From Alisma plantago-aquatica (Eukaryota > Streptophyta > Magnoliopsida > Alismatales > Alismataceae), in the NCBI GenBank assembly GCA_963693085.1, contig OY856411.1, positions 112,411,267-112,475,266 on the forward strand: a stretch of DNA of 64,000 bases. The letters are read 5' to 3'. The notes beneath the pieces are model-generated. The model made no database searches. It was given only the letters and a program-made list of their open reading frames with translations, and was not told where the DNA came from. The translations under genes and the position numbers were made by a program. Below, piece after piece: positions 12,014 through 25,186 of this stretch (its first letter is position 1; each line of letters begins with the position of its first letter).

Positions 12014-15000
12014 ATTAGGCTGAGTCATCAGGGACCACTAGGATAGAAAGTTAGAGTTATAAGTGTGTCTATAGCTCTTAAATATCTATGTATTTGGATA
12101 CCCTACCATGTATGAATACTTAGGCTGATCAGTAGGAAGCTAATTTATCTATTTATTTCTAGATCCCTAACCAGGTGTTCAGAAGGAGGATGGGATAGAG
12201 AAAAAGCCTAGAAGTGTTAGGTTAGAAGATCAGAAAGTAATGAAGGAATAAGAACATAAAGATAGAATGTGATACAACTTCTATTTTGTGTTGTTTTTTT
12301 ATTATATATCTAAGAAATTCTCTTATATATTGAAATTCATATATTCAATTTTCAAAAATATATGGAGTTCTTTAAGATTGTTGTCCACTATCAAGTTACT
12401 TTGGTTACTATTTATATTCTTTGTGTCAAGTAAACCAAAAATGATCTTTGAATAACTTTGCTCTAAGTGGATATTCTTTACACATGTTTTAGATAAATAG
12501 GAGTTGGTTAATCCCAAGTATCTCTTGGCTTCAGGACTATAGGTTCAGCCTGGTCCAGCTGGCAGGATGCATTACTAGGATCTAAATAATCCTATTAACA
12601 ATGTAATAAGAGTAAAATCTGGATGAATTAAATCCAAATTATAGTAAGAATGTACATACACTAAAATATTGAAATATAAGGGAAAGACAAAAACAATTAA
12701 GAATAAGATGAAACTAATATCTATGTACAAGCTTTAAGCCTCAGTAAGAAATCCTAAATTAGGGATAAGGGAATAAGGAATATATACTTAAGACATATAT
12801 TTGTATATAGCACACGAAATGAAGAAGAAAAGACTGGATAAAGAAATTTGAATCACGTAATTAATGAAGGCATATTATTTGATATTGAATGAAAGTAAAG
12901 AAGAAATGGGTTAAGAATATTAAAAGACATGCAAGAGATGGGTAACTGTGAGAGCCTCATGATAGTAAAGTATGCTGAATAAAAAGAGAAAATGGAAAGA
13001 AATAAAAAGAAAATGACGTAATGTTGGGAATACAACTTAATGATCAATATTATAGGAATTCTCCAAATATGAAATATGTGAATGATAAGAGGAAACTACA
13101 TAGAAGGCAAATATAGAGAGAATCAATTATAAGGAATGGATCATATAATTTAGTATAATGCATTTCTGTACTTCAAAACAAAGGGAAAATAGGAGAACAT
13201 ACTTAAGTATACAACAAGTTATAGAAGTGGATACTTTATAGAAGAATTAAAGTGGAGAGAACTAGATGAACATATAAATTATAATATTAGGATAATAAAC
13301 TCAAATGAACTAAGAGAAATGATGGAAATGATGAGTTTGATTAAGGAAAAATAATTACATGATATAATAAGGAGCATGAAAGTTCTAAGTATACTATAAG
13401 CTCAATGCATTCAACCTTACTACTTTTTCATTCAAAGACTCTATAGAGTAATAGCCTAATTTCCATCAGTATACTTAATGAGATCCTTGTGATGAAATGA
13501 AAATAGTTTCCAAAAGAAGTAACAATGGTGCACCTAAACAAATGAACAAGAGATATCAAGGTAAATTATATTTAGAATATGAAAACTTGATTGAAAGAGA
13601 AACTATGTTTAACCCCTGCTTGAGGCGTTTGATTTGAAACAAAATACACGTGATGTTAAAGCATAAGATGAAACTAGTAGGAAGCATATTGATTTAAAAC
13701 TTCAACTTCATATTAGTAAAATTATAATAAGATATACATATGGCATGAAATATGGAATCATACACATGAGGGAGAAACATGATCATAAAAGATAGGTAGA
13801 AGTTAAAGATGATAGATGGAAATGTAGCATACAACAAGTGGATGATGGAAAATAAAGAAGGGGTTAAAACATGAGGGAGTAATATAGATGATATAAGAGA
13901 TAGATTGTTAGATGTGATAAAGTGCTAAATGTTAAAGTCTCCTTATTGATAACTGGTTAAACCTAGATACAAGAAATGTGTTAAGTAAATGCTTGAAGAT
14001 AAGAATTTTAAATCTCAATATTATCTCCTATTTTGTATCCTCCTAAATGAGAGTAACATGGGGATGACGTGATAAGGAAATGAATTTTGAATGATATATA
14101 ACCACCATGGTTGACACATTTATTGAATGTATTAATGAAAAATATTATTTTGATGATACACTTGTAAAGTAAATTCAGAAAGTAACCAATCAGGAAGGTC
14201 AAGTAAAAGAAAAGAAATTCAAGTGATAAAAATCAGGAAGATTTTAGTAAACTTCAAGAGAGCTAAGGTCTTTTTATCAAAGTAAGGGAGTAAAATCATG
14301 TCACAACAAGAATATGTTATTGAATAAGGATAGGGTGGTAATAGTTTAAGGGGTGTCACTAATAATTTGACCTTGAGCACTAACAACTCTATAAATAGGA
14401 TCCTGAGAACAATAATGTGAGAAGATATTGATAGTGATAGTAATCTAGGGTTTAAAGGTAGAAAATAAGAAAGATAGATGAACCACATGAAAATGACTAA
14501 GAACAAAGGATGAAATAGATTTCAAATGTAATAAGTGTGATTTGAACTAAGGAGAAGTGGAAAATGAGAAAAGTGTGACCTATAATAAATTTTTCAGGTG
14601 ATAGCAAGTACTGTGAATAATCCATTCTTACCTCAAATTGTTTAATGATTAGATATGTTTAATTTATATGATAAAAAATGAGAAGGATAACTAAAAAGAA
14701 TCAAATAGTAATGAATTCGAATAGAAATCAGAGAAAACAAGTGGCTTTTAGTAATACACGAATTTATTTTAGAAGATAATTCGTTGAAGTCATACCAGGG
14801 GATGAAAATTTGTCTTACATAAGATTTTAGTTGTACATGTGCAAGGAATATATTAATTGAAAGGGTGTGATGGTTTTTGTCATTCATAACATTAATCCAA
14901 CTCAAAATAGAACACTTATTGTTAAATCAAGTCCTGCAACTTATGAATGCGTTGCTATTTGAGTAGCACAATAGAAAACTTCAAAACAATAGAGTGAACT

Positions 15001-15298
15001 CTCTTTAGTAACATATATTAGAGAAAGGGCAATAGTACAAATTGAGCTATATAAATTGATATAGTTCGATTGAAATACCAGTACTAATCTAACACCTCAA
15101 GAGGGTATTCCATGATTGAAAACGGTTAAATTCTCTTCCTCTTTCCTAGTAATTGAGTGTGACATAGATTTTTCTATCATTGAGAGGACATGTATAAAAT
15201 TTGTTGTGATTAAAAGAGAAATAAAGAACTAGATGTTGAAGTCAATTTTCAAAAAGAAATACAAGAGTGAGTGAGATATAATATCTCAGAAGTTTAAA

Positions 15299-15352
15299 AG
15301 AAACCCTGAATGTACTTTTCTCGCATGGTTATGTTTAGAAGACGAAACCTTT
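15299..15352 (+). pseudogene. Remnant of a chromovirus pol C-terminus
   Basis: In one frame the stretch reads YFSRMVMF and, after a frame change, an EDETF-like end directly before the polypurine tract. Del/Tekay-type gypsy polyproteins, as recalled, end with a closely similar sequence (FSRMVMFEDETFL). This suggests that the otherwise non-coding element descends from such a gypsy element by loss of gag-pol. Confidence 0.5.
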
Positions 15353-15353
15353 T

Positions 15354-15363
15354 AGGGGGAGAA
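15354..15363 (+). other. Polypurine tract of the LARD-like element
   Basis: AGGGGGAGAA immediately before the right LTR at 15365; the start point for plus-strand DNA synthesis. Confidence 0.8.
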
Positions 15364-15364
15364 T

Positions 15365-18300
15365 TGTTATGATTACATCAGAGTTTGATTAGTAGATTAG
15401 GGTTTACTTGGGTAATTATATGCTTAACTGCAATGTTCATTATTTAACCTTAATTAATAGTGAGGTGTATAGTGGTGATGTTTTAAACCTAATGAAAACT
15501 CTAAGCATGCCTTCATTTTAAATAATTAGGGTTTGAGAAGTATAAACCCTGTTTAACTGAAATTAGGGTTTTTGCCCAACACACCCTTGCTTGGGTGGAA
15601 CGAATAAGTTGATCAAAGGGGACAATGAAAATGGGAGTTGGAGGTTTGGTTAGAGCAGACATGGTGGATAGTATGGTTTGGTAGGGTTGCTGATGGCACG
15701 AACATTCTAGGTTACATGGCCATTTTATAGAAATAGAAGTGTTGGCCATCTTTGTACTCAAATATGTTAGAACCAAAGCACCACGACAGTGGTAGGCAGC
15801 ACGACCATTCTAGTTGGCATAGACATGGCATCTTGCATGGCTGTTCTGGGGTCTCTAGGACATTTTTCTCTTTAACTGACCAATATTGTAGATAATAGTA
15901 TAGCAATGATTGTTTAATTTTTAATTATTTATTGGTAATTTGGATTGATGTAAAATTTTTGTTGGATCTCTGAAAAATTGTATAAAACACAACATGTTGA
16001 ATTTGCATAATATTTGAAGGAGTTTAGACCTATTTAGTGAACTATTTATAGTAACATTTGGTAATGATAGAAAATTCTGATGAAATAAAAGACAGAGCAA
16101 AGTAGGGTTAATTTGCAATTCACCCAATCACCTCAATTGCTCTATATGAGTAGCCTAACACACTAAGAGATCCCATAATTCATGATTCATTAAAAAAAAA
16201 TCCTAGAGAGAGAGGGAGAGTTAGGGTTCAGATGGGGAAAGTGGTGAAGATGGCGATCTAGGGTTTTCTCTTCCTAGAGTTGATGAAATCAAGTAAGTTT
16301 ATCATCTACATATGGCATTTCTTGGTGACTATTCTCTCACATGTCCAAATTATTTCCATCCTCTGATTTGATTTGAAATGATATAAAACATCTCCCTTTT
16401 CTTACTCTTTATCTATAGTTCTCCATTTCTAGGGTTTCCAAATTTGAAGGAAGAAGAAAGTGATGGATTTTTAGGGTTTGATATCAATTCTAAGATTTCA
16501 GATCTTGGGATACGTTTCTAAGGTGTTTTCACACCTTAGGTGAGTGGATACTTCCATTAAAAAATAGATTTCATGAATTTGGATTAAATACACTATAATC
16601 TTCATCTTCTTATATATGCAATAATAAAACCCTAATCTGCCTTTTAGTTCTAGATTTTGAGAGATGATATAAACATGTATTATTTTCCTATTATGATGAA
16701 TTTTAGATGATAAAATCATATTATAAATGGATACAAATAACTAAAATAGAATTCCTAAATATATTATAGAATTTATAAGAATATACCAAAATCTAGGGTT
16801 TTTACTCATGTCTAAAATGTGTTGTCTATCTCAGTGAAGAACTTTGCCTATTTGAATCTCTTTATTAATGATTGTTTTATCTGAATGATTGGTACAAACA
16901 TGTCACACACTATCTTGGAATCCATTTGCTATTATTAGTATTTTCTTGATATAAGAGGGTGAAACCCTATATGAGTGTAAAGTCATAAGTTTGCAAACAG
17001 ACACCACGAAATCTAGCAAAAGTGATTCATTTTTATGTTATAGATTTATTTATTAAAAACTATTCTTGATTCATGATATTTCAGTGATTGGTTTTAAAAC
17101 CTAGTTCAGTTTATTCTAGGGTTTCATATATATGTTTGGTTGTATGTGAACTATTGAAAAGCAATATTTTATCAGAGAAAATTATGATGCATTAATTCCT
17201 TATGAAAGACATGTCATATGTGAATGAGGAAAATGAAACCCTAAGCATAGGGTATGTAGTGAATCAAGTATTTTAAATTTATTGTTCTTTTGTTCAGTTG
17301 CTCAAAGTCATAGTATATAATGTTGAAAACTTATGAAAAGAATGATTTTTAAGGTTAAACTAAGAAATGTTGATTTGATGTCCTATGAAATGAAAGAGTG
17401 AATTAGATATTAGATGCCCGAAACACTATGGAATCCTTTACAAGAGACCTGCGTTGTGGGGAGGAAACATGCTTCACTGCTAGAGGTATTTTTTATAGGT
17501 TGAGGTATGTTGGAGTGCACTAGTGGGGTGTGAGGGTCTAGGCCAGTAAGGGCAGACTCCTTAAATGATTAGTATCAAACACCAACTGGGGATGACATTG
17601 GTACATGAGTTTCTACTTAGTGGACATCTTCAGTAGGTCCAGTGATGCAGAGTTGTGTCAATCAGTGGACATCTTTGATAGGTTCATTGGTGCACAACAA
17701 GCCTAAGTGCTTTTGACTCCCACCTCAGTATCCCAGTTTAGAGGAGGAGTCAAGAAATCTGACCGCTCCCATTAGCCGCCAAAAGACAGATGTGGTGAGG
17801 CCTGTTGTACATGGGATCTTACCCTAGACATAGACTAATGAACTCAGGCATGCTTCTAAGTCTTATACAGTAAGATCGTAGCTTGCTATAATAATTTCAC
17901 ATTTCATGCTACACTTCATGTCAGTTCAGGGCATAATAAGATGAATCAATGATTAATCAAGTATGTGCAATTATTGAATTATTCTTTGGAGTTTTCTAGA
18001 GTACGTTGCCATATTTATGTTTGTTAATGATTAGTTCTTTATAAATTTGTACTGTTATACTTTATATTTTAGTTGATCCATAATATATCTCTGAGTATCT
18101 AAATGCTTTAAACTATTTCTTTGAAGTACTCATTCAGTGAGCGAGTAGGATCTCCCCTCTACTCACAATTATTTTTGGTAAAACATGTGGATTGGAGATG
18201 TCAATGCATCAGAGTAGAACTAGCACAAGAGTTAAGTATGAGATTGTTTAATTTCAGTTGGTCCATGTCACTATATGTCTTTGTATAGAGTTGACAAAGC

Positions 18301-18596
18301 TGTAAATGATGATGTGTAACTTTGTTTCCTTTATAGTATGTATCTGATTATCATATTGTATGTACATGGATGTGTGAGAAATAGAATGAATGTGTAGATA
18401 TGTATCTTTATTTTTTAAATCTAATTATATTAATCAATTTTTCAATCCCCTTGTATAGTTAGTTTATGCAGTTGAATGTGAGGAAACAAAGAATTTGAAA
18501 TATAAAAAAAGTTAAGGGTGTTCTATGTATTATTTTAATCCTCAACTTATGCCATATTCTCATGATTAGTGGATATCATGAGATGTGGGTGTAACA
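15365..18596 (+). repeat. 3' LTR of the LARD-like element (3232 bp)
   Basis: Same termini and order of motifs as the left LTR, including GCACGAACATTCTAGG-like copies near 15695-15850 and the paired GTGGACATCTT motifs near 17620-17690. Confidence 0.9.
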
Positions 18597-21362
18597 ATGG
18601 TTGTGGTGGGAGGTTGTGGCATAGGCATGTTGTCTCATACAATGGTCTGGGAAGATGGCAATGCTATCCCATCTCTTCAACACTACCCTACTGATAACTT
18701 GGTAACATGGTTGTGGAAGGCACCGTGACTTTGATGGCTCTTTCTTGGCATAGTGGTAGTGGCCTGTATAGCCGTGCTATTGAGCTTATATTCAATGGCT
18801 TCAACTCTATGAAGTTATTGTGAATTTGACTTGGTTGTCACGGTCGTTCCTTGGTACCATAGCCATGTTGGGGATTTTCTAGGGCACTTTCATCTTTTCT
18901 TTGGATTTCCATGGAATCCTTTGCTTTTCCTTGACTCTTGGTCACTAGAGGGAGGTTGGGAGAGTTCTTGTACTCTATTTAGGATCCTATAGGGGTAGAG
19001 AAACCCTATGATCATATTTTGTCTCTCCCATCCACCCAAGTCATGGTCTAAATACCTAAAAACATGCAAGGAATGTCTGTAAGTGCATTTGATAGTAATA
19101 GACACATGAGGGGAGATAACATGCATTCTAAATTTGGGAGGAAAGGGTTAAGACCGGTATTTCCCTGGGACTGGAAACCCAAGTTCAGTTCCAATCATTA
19201 TGTTTAGATGTGAATAAATCACAAAATGGCACAAGATGAAGCTCTCAATTCAAAAATCCAAACTGTATGATGCTTTAAGACAATAACCCATCCTTTGAAG
19301 GTACTACACTGGGTCAAGCCAGATGATTTAACATTTGTCATAAAAAAATGACAAGCAAATCACAAAAGCATTGTTGATTACTAGTTCGGGTAGTTCAGAC
19401 CACAAGTGAGTCGAAGAAGGGTGACTAATGAATTAGAAGTAGATAGTAGGGTATTTGACCAAACTTTTCATCCCCTTTCTCTAGAATCAAATCAATAGAA
19501 GGAAGTTATGCAATTTGAATATAACCTCCTTTTTCATCTCAACAAGCTACCAATTCAGATCTATATTTGATTTTGGCACGCATTGACTAAGCCTGCATTC
19601 CTACCATTAGCATGAACTTTTCACTTCTCATTGTGACAAAAGTGTCATTTGACTATTGTTTTTGGCACATCACTACCCCAACTCAGAGCATACTTATCCT
19701 CAAGTATGCTCCACTGCAATCTCTCTTTAACATTTTGATGATCAGGAAATGATAAATGCATTGCAACATATGTACATTGACTAGATGGGCTCAATGATGA
19801 CCAAGTACATGTATTTCACCTCTTTCCTCTCCTCTTTCCCAAACCAATTGTGATTATAGCACTAAGCATACAAACTTCAAATTTAAGGCATAGAATACAA
19901 AATCAATCCATGTGGTCTTCATAAAACTCTAAGTTAACTATATCATGGGGGTGACAATCAAATATGACTAGGAGTGATATTTACCTTCATGCATTCAATA
20001 TCATATCTAAAACCACACTAAGTGACCCACATGGCAGCATAAAAGGGTGAAATGAGCTAGGTTTGATGTTTCCTAGCTCAATGGGCATGCAAATAGAATA
20101 AGGGGAGTACAGTAAGAGATTGGAATGTTATTGCATAGGATAACTCTTCTTTCTTTATTTAGATGCTATGAAATAGGAGCATCTTTTATTTGTTTTTGCA
20201 TTCTTTTTCTTTGCCCTTGGTGTAGTTAGGGAACATGGTGGTAAGAGTGAAATGGAGGGGATGTGGATATGGACACCCCAAACTATTGGAGGTGGCCAAG
20301 GCTAATAAGTTCTCTTTGGCATCCCTTCATTAGGTGGAAATGTAAGAAGTGGTGAAAGAAAAGTGAGTCAAGAGAGAAGTCACTAGTGTGGGTTTCAACA
20401 TGATATCTCATGCACAAAAATTTCTTCAACAACGTCATCAAGTAATTGCACACCACCTCAATGAGAAATATAAAAACCAAATTGTTATCATGAGATTCGA
20501 AAAACCCTAAGTGTTTGTTGTTGGTTTAGATCACAATGCAACCAAGCATTTCACAAGAATGAAAGAGGTGATTCACATGTAAAAAGTCAAGAATTGAGAC
20601 CACTTCAAAATACACCATGAGAAAACACATGCATTTGTCAAAGCTCAACATTTTCAATTCAAAATGTAGAGATTGGGTTAAAACATGCTTCTAGGTAAGA
20701 AATTCCAAGTTTGGGCATAATAGTGTCAAATTTCCCTCAATCACATACAAACCTACACTAGGAAACAATGAAATATTAACAAGAAAATACTAGCTAAAAA
20801 CATAAAAGAATCACCAAAAATGTACATGAAATGCAATGCATGACAAGGAATGACAATTTTCTTTTATAATTACACAAAAAATGCTAAAAACTATTTACCA
20901 CCCCAAACTTTTGAATCATGTTGTCCTCAGGATGACACTAAAGTATAGAAGTGATAGATTAGAAGATCACTATTGATGTGGTGGATTCTGTGGTGGTCCC
21001 CCATGTGGAAGATTGTATTGACTACCCTAGAAACATGCCTTTATAGGAGGGTGTGTCTCTTAGTATTCAGACAATGCTTCCCAAAAATCTTTCCCCTTCT
21101 AGGGGTTCCTTTTCATCTGAGCATGCTGATATTGGTACATGTAGTTGATCTTAAGGTGCATCTATTGTTGATCTAAGCACATGGCCTCCTATGTTCTCTT
21201 GATCCCCTCTAGTTGTGCCTCTATAGTAGACGTGCCATAGGCATTCACTGTGCACTGCATAGTGTTGTCTCTATTTCTCTTCTCCTCACTCTACACACTT
21301 CTTTCTCCTCCGCTACCTTTTTTGTTCTTCTGCATTTGTCTCTCCCATGTCTTCTGGTAGCA
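18597..21362. other. Right half of the older, split repeat element
   Basis: Mostly non-coding. 18836-18890 again has CACGGTCGTTCC and CATAGCCATG motifs like those at 8610-8640. Near 20899-20934 it reads ACCACCCCAAACTT then TTGTCCTCAGGATGA, a string I recall from gypsy-type repeats. On the minus strand 20980-21360 gives broken peptides such as YQKTWERQMQ and DFWEALSEY, possibly Gag-like. Ends abruptly at the LTR starting 21363. Confidence 0.35.
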
Positions 21363-22936
21363 TGTCTAAATTGAATAAACCCTTGTTTTGATGATGACTA
21401 ACCATTCCACTTATTTGTGTCTAATTCTTCTACTTGAGTGATTTCAGATTAGGCATAGACACACTCTAAATATGTCCTAACTTGCACATCCTAGCTTGAA
21501 GAAAAGCCAAGTCAAAATCAATGCAAGAGTACTTTTGTGGAATATGATGTAAATTCATTAGAATCATGTTGTAAATCATTTGTTAAGACTGTATGACTTG
21601 TAATTAAGATTATAAAAAATTTGGAGTACTTAAATCAAATATTTAAGCACTTTAAAGGCATTTTACAGAATTCATTACAGGGTGTTAATCGGTCGATATA
21701 CAATCTCGATCGGTCCCTTGATGGATTTTGAGAATGCCTAGGTTCAGTCGACTTTCTTATACACAAAACTCAATTGATCCCTAGACTAAGCAAAACTAAT
21801 TTCAAGCGATCGATCGAGTTTCATACAGGACAAACTCGACCGATGCTTTAATTTGGATTTGGCACATAGTGCAATCACTCGAGTTACCTTTATGAAAAAT
21901 CGTCCAATTGCACTGTATGGAAAAGTGTAGAAAAGTGTTTCTAACCTTTGGAGTGTTGCAAAACTCAAAAAATATATCTGTTGTAGCCCCAAATAGCTAG
22001 AATTCATCTTTAACTGTTCCCACTAGCTAGTAGGCATCCTTAACTATAAAGAAGATCCATTGGGCTTCATCCCATGGTTAACCAAGCACTATGAAGGTCC
22101 CTATTCTATAGATGAGTGCATCCTACAACCTCCTCTCTCTCTTAGCTTAATCACTTTCTACATCCATTAGAGTGAGTAAGAGATTTGTTAGAGAGCTATT
22201 TCTACATGTATATCTTGTGAGGCTCTCACTTCCATCACCTCCCAATCTCTCATTTCCTCCATGAAGATGAAGATGAATGTTCTCTATCTTGGATAAAATG
22301 GAAGAAGAAATTCAAGGTTGAATACTTGGTGAAAGTAGTGGGTTAGTCCTTAGTGAAGGAAGAAGACTCCTTGCACAAGTGGGTAAGTCTTTGGTGGGAG
22401 CTTCTCCTTGGAAAAGGTGAAGCTAAAGGCTGAAGATCCAAGAAAAGTGAGTAATTCCACAAAAGGTTGAAGACTTGTGTAAGAGTAGGTAAGTTATTGG
22501 AGAAGGCGAAAGACTTGTTGTGAAGTGGATAAGTCTTTGTTGAGGTAGAAGACTCTTGGTTGGATTGGTAAGTCCTTTGGTAGGTCATTGGTTTCCTTGT
22601 CCTCTGGGTATCCTTGTCCCACAAAAGGAAAGTCTTATGTTGTAACTCTTATAAGTGAATATAAGGAGGGCAACACATTTTTGAAATCCAACAGGTTGAC
22701 CTCTCTAGGTAGTGGATTGACAATCTCCTAGTTTGGAGATTGCAACCACTCTACATAGCTCGTATTCTTGTGCTTGTTTTAATCTCTCTCATCCTTTCTA
22801 TGTATGTTTAGTTTCACTCAAATTCCAAATTAGCAATCTTATCTTGTGATATATCTTGAAGGTCTAATGTATTTTGTTTAAGCACTTTTTAGCTCTATTC
22901 ACCCCCCTCTAGAGCATATCACCAATCTTAGATCCA
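21363..22936 (+). repeat. 5' LTR (1574 bp) of SIRE-like copia element, family A copy 2
   Basis: Starts TGTCTAAATTGA and ends GATCCA, the same termini as the minus-strand LTR 929-2480, with the C-tract (CCCCCCTCTAGAGC) near its end and a primer site just inside. One hairpin of the U3 array is well kept (21809-21844: ATCGATCGAGTTT / AAACTCGACCGAT); the others are degraded. A TATA-like CTATAAAGA lies at 22044-22052 and repeats of the GGTAAGTCNTTGG type at 22330-22600. Confidence 0.88.
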
Positions 22937-23014
22937 AGAAGTGGTATCAGAGCAGGTCTCCTCCAAGAATACTTCCATAAGTAGGAGAAGATGGGCAACC
23001 ATTAAGGTGGGAGT
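22937..23014 (+). pseudogene. Leader and first codons of family A gag, interrupted
   Basis: The stretch aligns with the leader and gag start of the minus-strand copy (875-928). The ATG at 22991 is followed by a stop at the fifth codon (MGNH then TAA at 23003). The match ends at about 23014, exactly where the Angela-like LTR begins, so the element was broken by that insertion. The remainder of this family A element is not found to the right. Confidence 0.7.
22942..22953 (+). other. Primer binding site, tRNA-iMet type
   Basis: TGGTATCAGAGC, perfect match, six bases inside the LTR end. Confidence 0.92.
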
Positions 23015-25168
23015 TGTAGGGAAATATGGCTACAAAGAAGGTAGCAATTTTTTTTTTATCTACCATATTTCCATAAACCAACAGATCATGTCAATAACTA
23101 TAAGATGAGAATGATGGTTTTGAAGATATACCTAGTCATGGAGCAAGTTCAGGGACATCTCCTCATCATTGTAGATGCACAACTATTGACTAGTTGCTCT
23201 TGGACGGTGTCTGTGCAGCTCCTGTCTTCACCACGGACAATAGACTGGACAACTTCTACTATGACTCATGTATTCTTGCCACAAACTATGAGTTGATGTT
23301 TCCCTCCTAGCAGTAGCCAAAGTACTCATGCTTCTAGAGAAGTCCACACGGACCATCTAGAACTCATGTCGTCCTGCTAGAATAGATAGGATGGAGTTGT
23401 CCCTCCCGTTGGCGTACTAGTCATCAACTTATTCTCCGCAACAATGATCCTCAGTTGTTCTTTCCCTTGATATCCCTTCCTAGTCGGGTAGGATTTGCTT
23501 GGGATCTCTTGGTTACCACAACCAGAGAGGACAACAATGATCAGAGCAACTAATTCTTAATTGTTTGTGTTGTGCTATGGAAAGCCCTCTGTACCCCTCT
23601 ATTTATAGTCATGGTTTGGGTTAGGGTTCCCAGTCTATGTGGGAGTGGAAGGGACCAGAAGATCTTGATTTTTCACAAACAATGACCATGGAAATGGTCA
23701 TCTGGCAACCCATACGGTCTTCTGGCAAACAAGACAATCATTTCACAATTTCCCAATCACATACAAAATTGGCATTTTGAATCCAATTAATGCACGACAT
23801 GATGTCAGCACTAATTCCTTGTTATAATTTGAATTTCCCACAATCTGAGTGATCTTAAACATGCGATATGGTCATCTCTCTCACCATACAGTCATCTTGT
23901 GAACTGATTTGAGCCAATTGGTTCAACAAAATGAACCGATCGATTCACACATTAGTTTGAGTGGAACTTAGCCAATTTAGTTTTTGATCAACCCGACACA
24001 CCAAACGGCCATCTCAACACTTGAGCTAATCGTTTGGCACTCCAAATGACCATCTCACAATGTGAGTCGATCGTCTGGCAGTGTAGCTAGCTGATGTGTT
24101 GTGTGAATTGAATAACTAAACACTTTAGTAATCAATTCAATCATCATTCAAGATTAAACTCCTCTTCTAGGTCAAGACCTATGTCTGTGATCCTATAGGC
24201 CCCGTGTTACATTGGCAGTGAGTGTTCATAACAACTTATGAAATCACAACCAATGTGAGGTGCCTAGTCACAGTATTAATGCTACCCAAGTAAATGGAAA
24301 GTTGGGGAACAACTTCAACCTACAATTTATGCTTGGTGTTATAGTGTTTGCATAATTCCTTTGTCTCTGATATCCAAATTGAACTCGAGGCATGAAGCAG
24401 TCACCCTCTTCAACATTCAATCTTGTTCCTTGAACCAGAGCATACTGTTTGAGATATATATTAGCTCAATATTACAAATTGACTCACATGTACACAGACA
24501 TGCATTTCTCAGTCTCACTAATCAAGAGGCCTTGGATATCATTCTCCCTTAGGATGGAAAAATCCCATCTCTATCACCAACAGTCAGTCCCCATGTGTCA
24601 CAATCACTCAATCATCACCTTTATAACAACCCATGTTTCAGGATTGCATTTGATGATGTCAAAGCATACATAACGACATATGATGAGTGCATCAATTTTA
24701 GGTCTAAGAATGACAAACGCCACCATCACTATGAGAGCTGACTATGTATACCATAGAAATGGTTTCAATGTGTTAGTCTCATGGGGGGTCTATCAGATAC
24801 ATTGTTCTCCAACATGTATATGTGTGCTTGGTTTGATATAGCCATATCATGACTAATGAGATTCTGTTATCAACCAACTCAGACTCTGATCTTGTATGTC
24901 ATTGTTATCTATCAACCTTCCACAATACCAACCGACCAGGGACAAAATGAGAATACATATGTTCTTTTAACATTCATATGATCTCATTTCCCCAAGTCAC
25001 GTACTTGAAGACATACGTCATTTCCTAGACATTCATACTGTTACATCATTATCTCATAACTGAATTAAACAAAATAAGTTGGAAGCTTACCTTTATTTAT
25101 TAATCTAATCAATTACAAATTATTCCATTACAATCATCATATGATTGGTTCTCTGGGCATACATACCA
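23015..25168 (-). repeat. 3' LTR (2154 bp) of the Angela-like element
   Basis: TG..CA bounded. The 25168 end follows the pol stop (25187) by fewer than 20 bases. The U3 half holds several copies of a short string like CGGTCATCTGGCAA and CGGTCATCT (near 23693, 23725, 23868, 24003, 24042), plus GAACCGATCGATTC at 23933. The lower end contains an imperfect inverted repeat of about 13 bp (GGGAAATATGG against CCATATTTCC, 23019-23070). Confidence 0.75.
23597..23608 (-). promoter_or_regulatory. LTR TATA box
   Basis: Minus strand CTATAAATAGAG, the expected core promoter of the Angela-like LTR. Confidence 0.6.
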
Positions 25169-25186
25169 GCAGAGTCCCATTTTCAG

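Larger units (their letters stand above)
12000..15364 (+). other. Non-coding interior of the LARD-like element
   Basis: AT-rich, purine-biased DNA with stops in all frames. Apart from the primer site, the pol tail remnant and the polypurine tract, I see no domain. Short frames such as 14219-14506 have no recognisable pattern and are treated as chance. Confidence 0.75.
8765..18596 (+). mobile_element. Complete non-coding LTR retroelement (LARD-like), 9.8 kb
   Basis: Two direct LTRs (8765-11999 and 15365-18596) both start TGTTATGA and end GTAACA. They flank a 3365 bp interior with a primer site after the left LTR and a polypurine tract just before the right LTR. The flanks are ATGGC (8760-8764) and ATGGT (18597-18601), a 5 bp target duplication with one change. 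The interior has no meaningful ORF, so it could only move using proteins from another element. The long LTRs plus non-coding interior fit the large retrotransposon derivative class. The decayed pol tail before the polypurine tract points to a Ty3/gypsy chromovirus ancestor. LTRs differ by roughly 10-20 percent by eye with indels, so the insertion is old. Confidence 0.9.
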
